From: an uncultured Lachnospiraceae bacterium | GTDB lineage: Bacteria > Bacillota > Clostridia > Lachnospirales > Lachnospiraceae | Direction of reading: 5' to 3' | Assembly (NCBI GenBank): GCA_947628225.1 | Contig: CANQYY010000004.1 | Location: forward strand, 1-64,000 | Length of the DNA: 64,000 nt | In this document: positions 63,088 through 64,000 of the stretch, in pieces | Layout: each line of letters begins with the position of its first letter | Numbering within the stretch: position 1 is the stretch's first letter | Program-made: the position numbers and the translations under genes | Notes under the pieces: model-generated | Databases searched by the model: none | Told to the model about the DNA's origin: nothing | The model's input: the letters and a program-made list of their open reading frames with translations, nothing else

Positions 63088-63128
63088 ATTGGAAAAGGGC
63101 CCGGTCCAACCGACCGGACCCTTTAAGG
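63088..63128 (-). terminator. Intercistronic terminator-like hairpin between gap and pgk
   Basis: A 13-bp stem (AAAGGGTCCGGTC / GACCGGGCCCTTT, one U-G pair only on minus-strand RNA) followed by TTTTCC. The short T-run suggests partial termination, so gap can be made in excess of pgk and tpiA. Confidence 0.6.
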
Positions 63129-63152
63129 TCAATACAAAAGAACTTTTCTTAT

Positions 63153-64000
63153 TTATGCTAACTCACTGAAGTATTTGATTGTACGAACCATCTGGCTTGT
63201 ATAAGAGTTCTCGTTATCGTACCAGGAAACAACCTGAACCTCGTAGGTGTCGTCATCTACCTTGCAAACCATTGTCTGCGTAGCATCGAAGAGAGAACCA
63301 TATCTCATTCCCACAATATCGGAAGATACGATTTCATCCTCATTGTAACCATAGGACTCGTTTGCTGCAGCTTTCATAGCTGCGTTGATTCCTTCTACTG
63401 TTACATCTTTTCCTTTTACTACGGCAGTAAGAATGGTAGTAGAACCGGTAGGTGTCGGCACACGCTGTGCAGAACCGATCAGTTTGCCATTTAACTCAGG
63501 GATAACCAGACCAATCGCTTTGGCAGCGCCGGTGCTGTTCGGAACAATATTTACGGCTGCGGCGCGGGATCTTCTCAAGTCGCCTTTTCTCTGCGGGCCG
63601 TCCAGAGTCATCTGGTCGCCGGTATAGGCATGGATAGTAACCATGATGCCGGACTGAATCGGAGCATATTTGTTTAAGGCGTCCGCCATAGGAGCCAGAC
63701 AGTTTGTCGTACAGGAAGCAGCGGAAATAATCGTATCGCTTGCTTTCAGGGTCGTGTGGTTTGTATTATATACAATAGTAGGAAGGTCATTTCCTGCCGG
63801 AGCAGATATAACGACTTTTCTCGCACCGGCATTGATATGAGCCTGTGCTTTTTCTTTGGATGTATAGAAGCCGGAGCACTCAAGCACTACGTCTACTCCC
63901 AGCTCACCCCACGGGCAGTTATTGGCATCCGGGAATGCATAAATCTTAATTTCTTTTCCATCTACCGTAATGGAATCATCACTGGCAGAAACCGTGTCTG
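63153..64000 (-). CDS. gap: Glyceraldehyde-3-phosphate dehydrogenase, N-terminus outside the window
   Basis: The frame is open from the stop at 63153 to the right edge, so about 282 C-terminal residues are present and the start lies beyond 64000. The enzyme oxidises glyceraldehyde 3-phosphate with NAD+ and phosphate. The catalytic Cys is in [12 protein letters not shown], with the phosphate-binding [13 protein letters not shown] '[16 protein letters not shown]' and the end '[17 protein letters not shown]'. The N-terminal Rossmann fold is mostly missing. First gene of the gap-pgk-tpiA cluster. Confidence 0.97.
   Translation of the reverse strand, partial: DTVSASDDSITVDGKEIKIYAFPDANNCPWGELGVDVVLECSGFYTSKEKAQAHINAGARKVVISAPAGNDLPTIVYNTNHTTLKASDTIISAASCTTNCLAPMADALNKYAPIQSGIMVTIHAYTGDQMTLDGPQRKGDLRRSRAAAVNIVPNSTGAAKAIGLVIPELNGKLIGSAQRVPTPTGSTTILTAVVKGKDVTVEGINAAMKAAANESYGYNEDEIVSSDIVGMRYGSLFDATQTMVCKVDDDTYEVQVVSWYDNENSYTSQMVRTIKYFSELA

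Overview
The window looks like the chromosome of an anaerobic, low-to-mid GC Clostridia member, most likely a Lachnospiraceae-type gut or rumen bacterium. The reasons are an oxygen-independent ribonucleotide reductase (nrdDG), [FeFe]-hydrogenase-like proteins, a 2-hydroxyacyl-CoA dehydratase activase-type protein, a spore-associated YtfJ/GerW protein, a CotH-family protein, a GH10 xylanase, strong GGAGG ribosome sites, and secreted proteins with lysine-rich C-termini. Most genes lie on the minus strand. Species cannot be fixed from this sequence alone.

Layout. 1-5.4 kb: a secreted-protein operon (Ig-like repeat protein, subtilisin fused to a phospholipase-C-like domain, leucine-rich-repeat protein running off the left edge). 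5.5-14.2 kb: rpmB, then a tight seven-gene run (corA, rhomboid-like pseudoprotease, a giant double GT-C glycosyltransferase, two unrecognised proteins, a DUF2953 protein, ytfJ) behind one perfect consensus promoter with a structured leader. 14.2-23.9 kb: LysM protein, a 1403-residue activase-like protein on the plus strand, a wall-anchored Pro/Thr-repeat protein, a xylanase and an EF-hand-like protein. 23.9-30.4 kb: complete phosphate regulon pstSCAB-phoU-phoBR. 30.4-35.1 kb: cheV, an acidic zinc-ribbon membrane protein, hisH, hisF, ung. 35.2-40 kb: a lipoprotein and an operon of a membrane-tethered trigger-factor-like foldase, a small membrane protein and a two-component system. 40-43 kb: leuCD with a divergent LysR regulator. 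43-46.3 kb: nrdD-nrdG-dut with NrdR-like boxes. 46.3-52 kb: asnS, asnA, an alcohol dehydrogenase, a sigma-like protein without region 4, and mutY. 52 kb: tRNA-Gly(GCC). 52.2-56.2 kb: two tandem chimeras joining ferredoxin and [FeFe]-hydrogenase H-cluster domains to a methyl-accepting chemotaxis signalling domain. 56.3-58.1 kb: a peroxide/thiol-stress operon (glutathione peroxidase, TSCPD protein, flavodoxin, OhrR-type regulator) with a palindromic operator. 58.1-60.7 kb: a CotH-family protein. 60.7-61 kb: a non-coding-looking block of tandem repeats and large hairpins. 61-64 kb: gap-pgk-tpiA, with gap running off the right edge.

How they fit together. The most distinctive system is the pair of soluble hydrogenase-like chemoreceptors. 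They keep all eight ferredoxin cysteines and all four H-cluster cysteines, yet end in a chemoreceptor signalling module with no membrane segment. With cheV in the same window, they suggest H2 or redox sensing that feeds the chemotaxis pathway. Other items worth checking are the sigma-like protein that keeps core-binding regions but lacks region 4, the hairpin that forms the 5' leader of the glycine tRNA, the structured leader ahead of the corA operon, and the repeat/hairpin block near 60.8 kb. Gene starts were moved from the longest possible start wherever a ribosome site and family alignment favoured an internal one; the reason is given in each entry.
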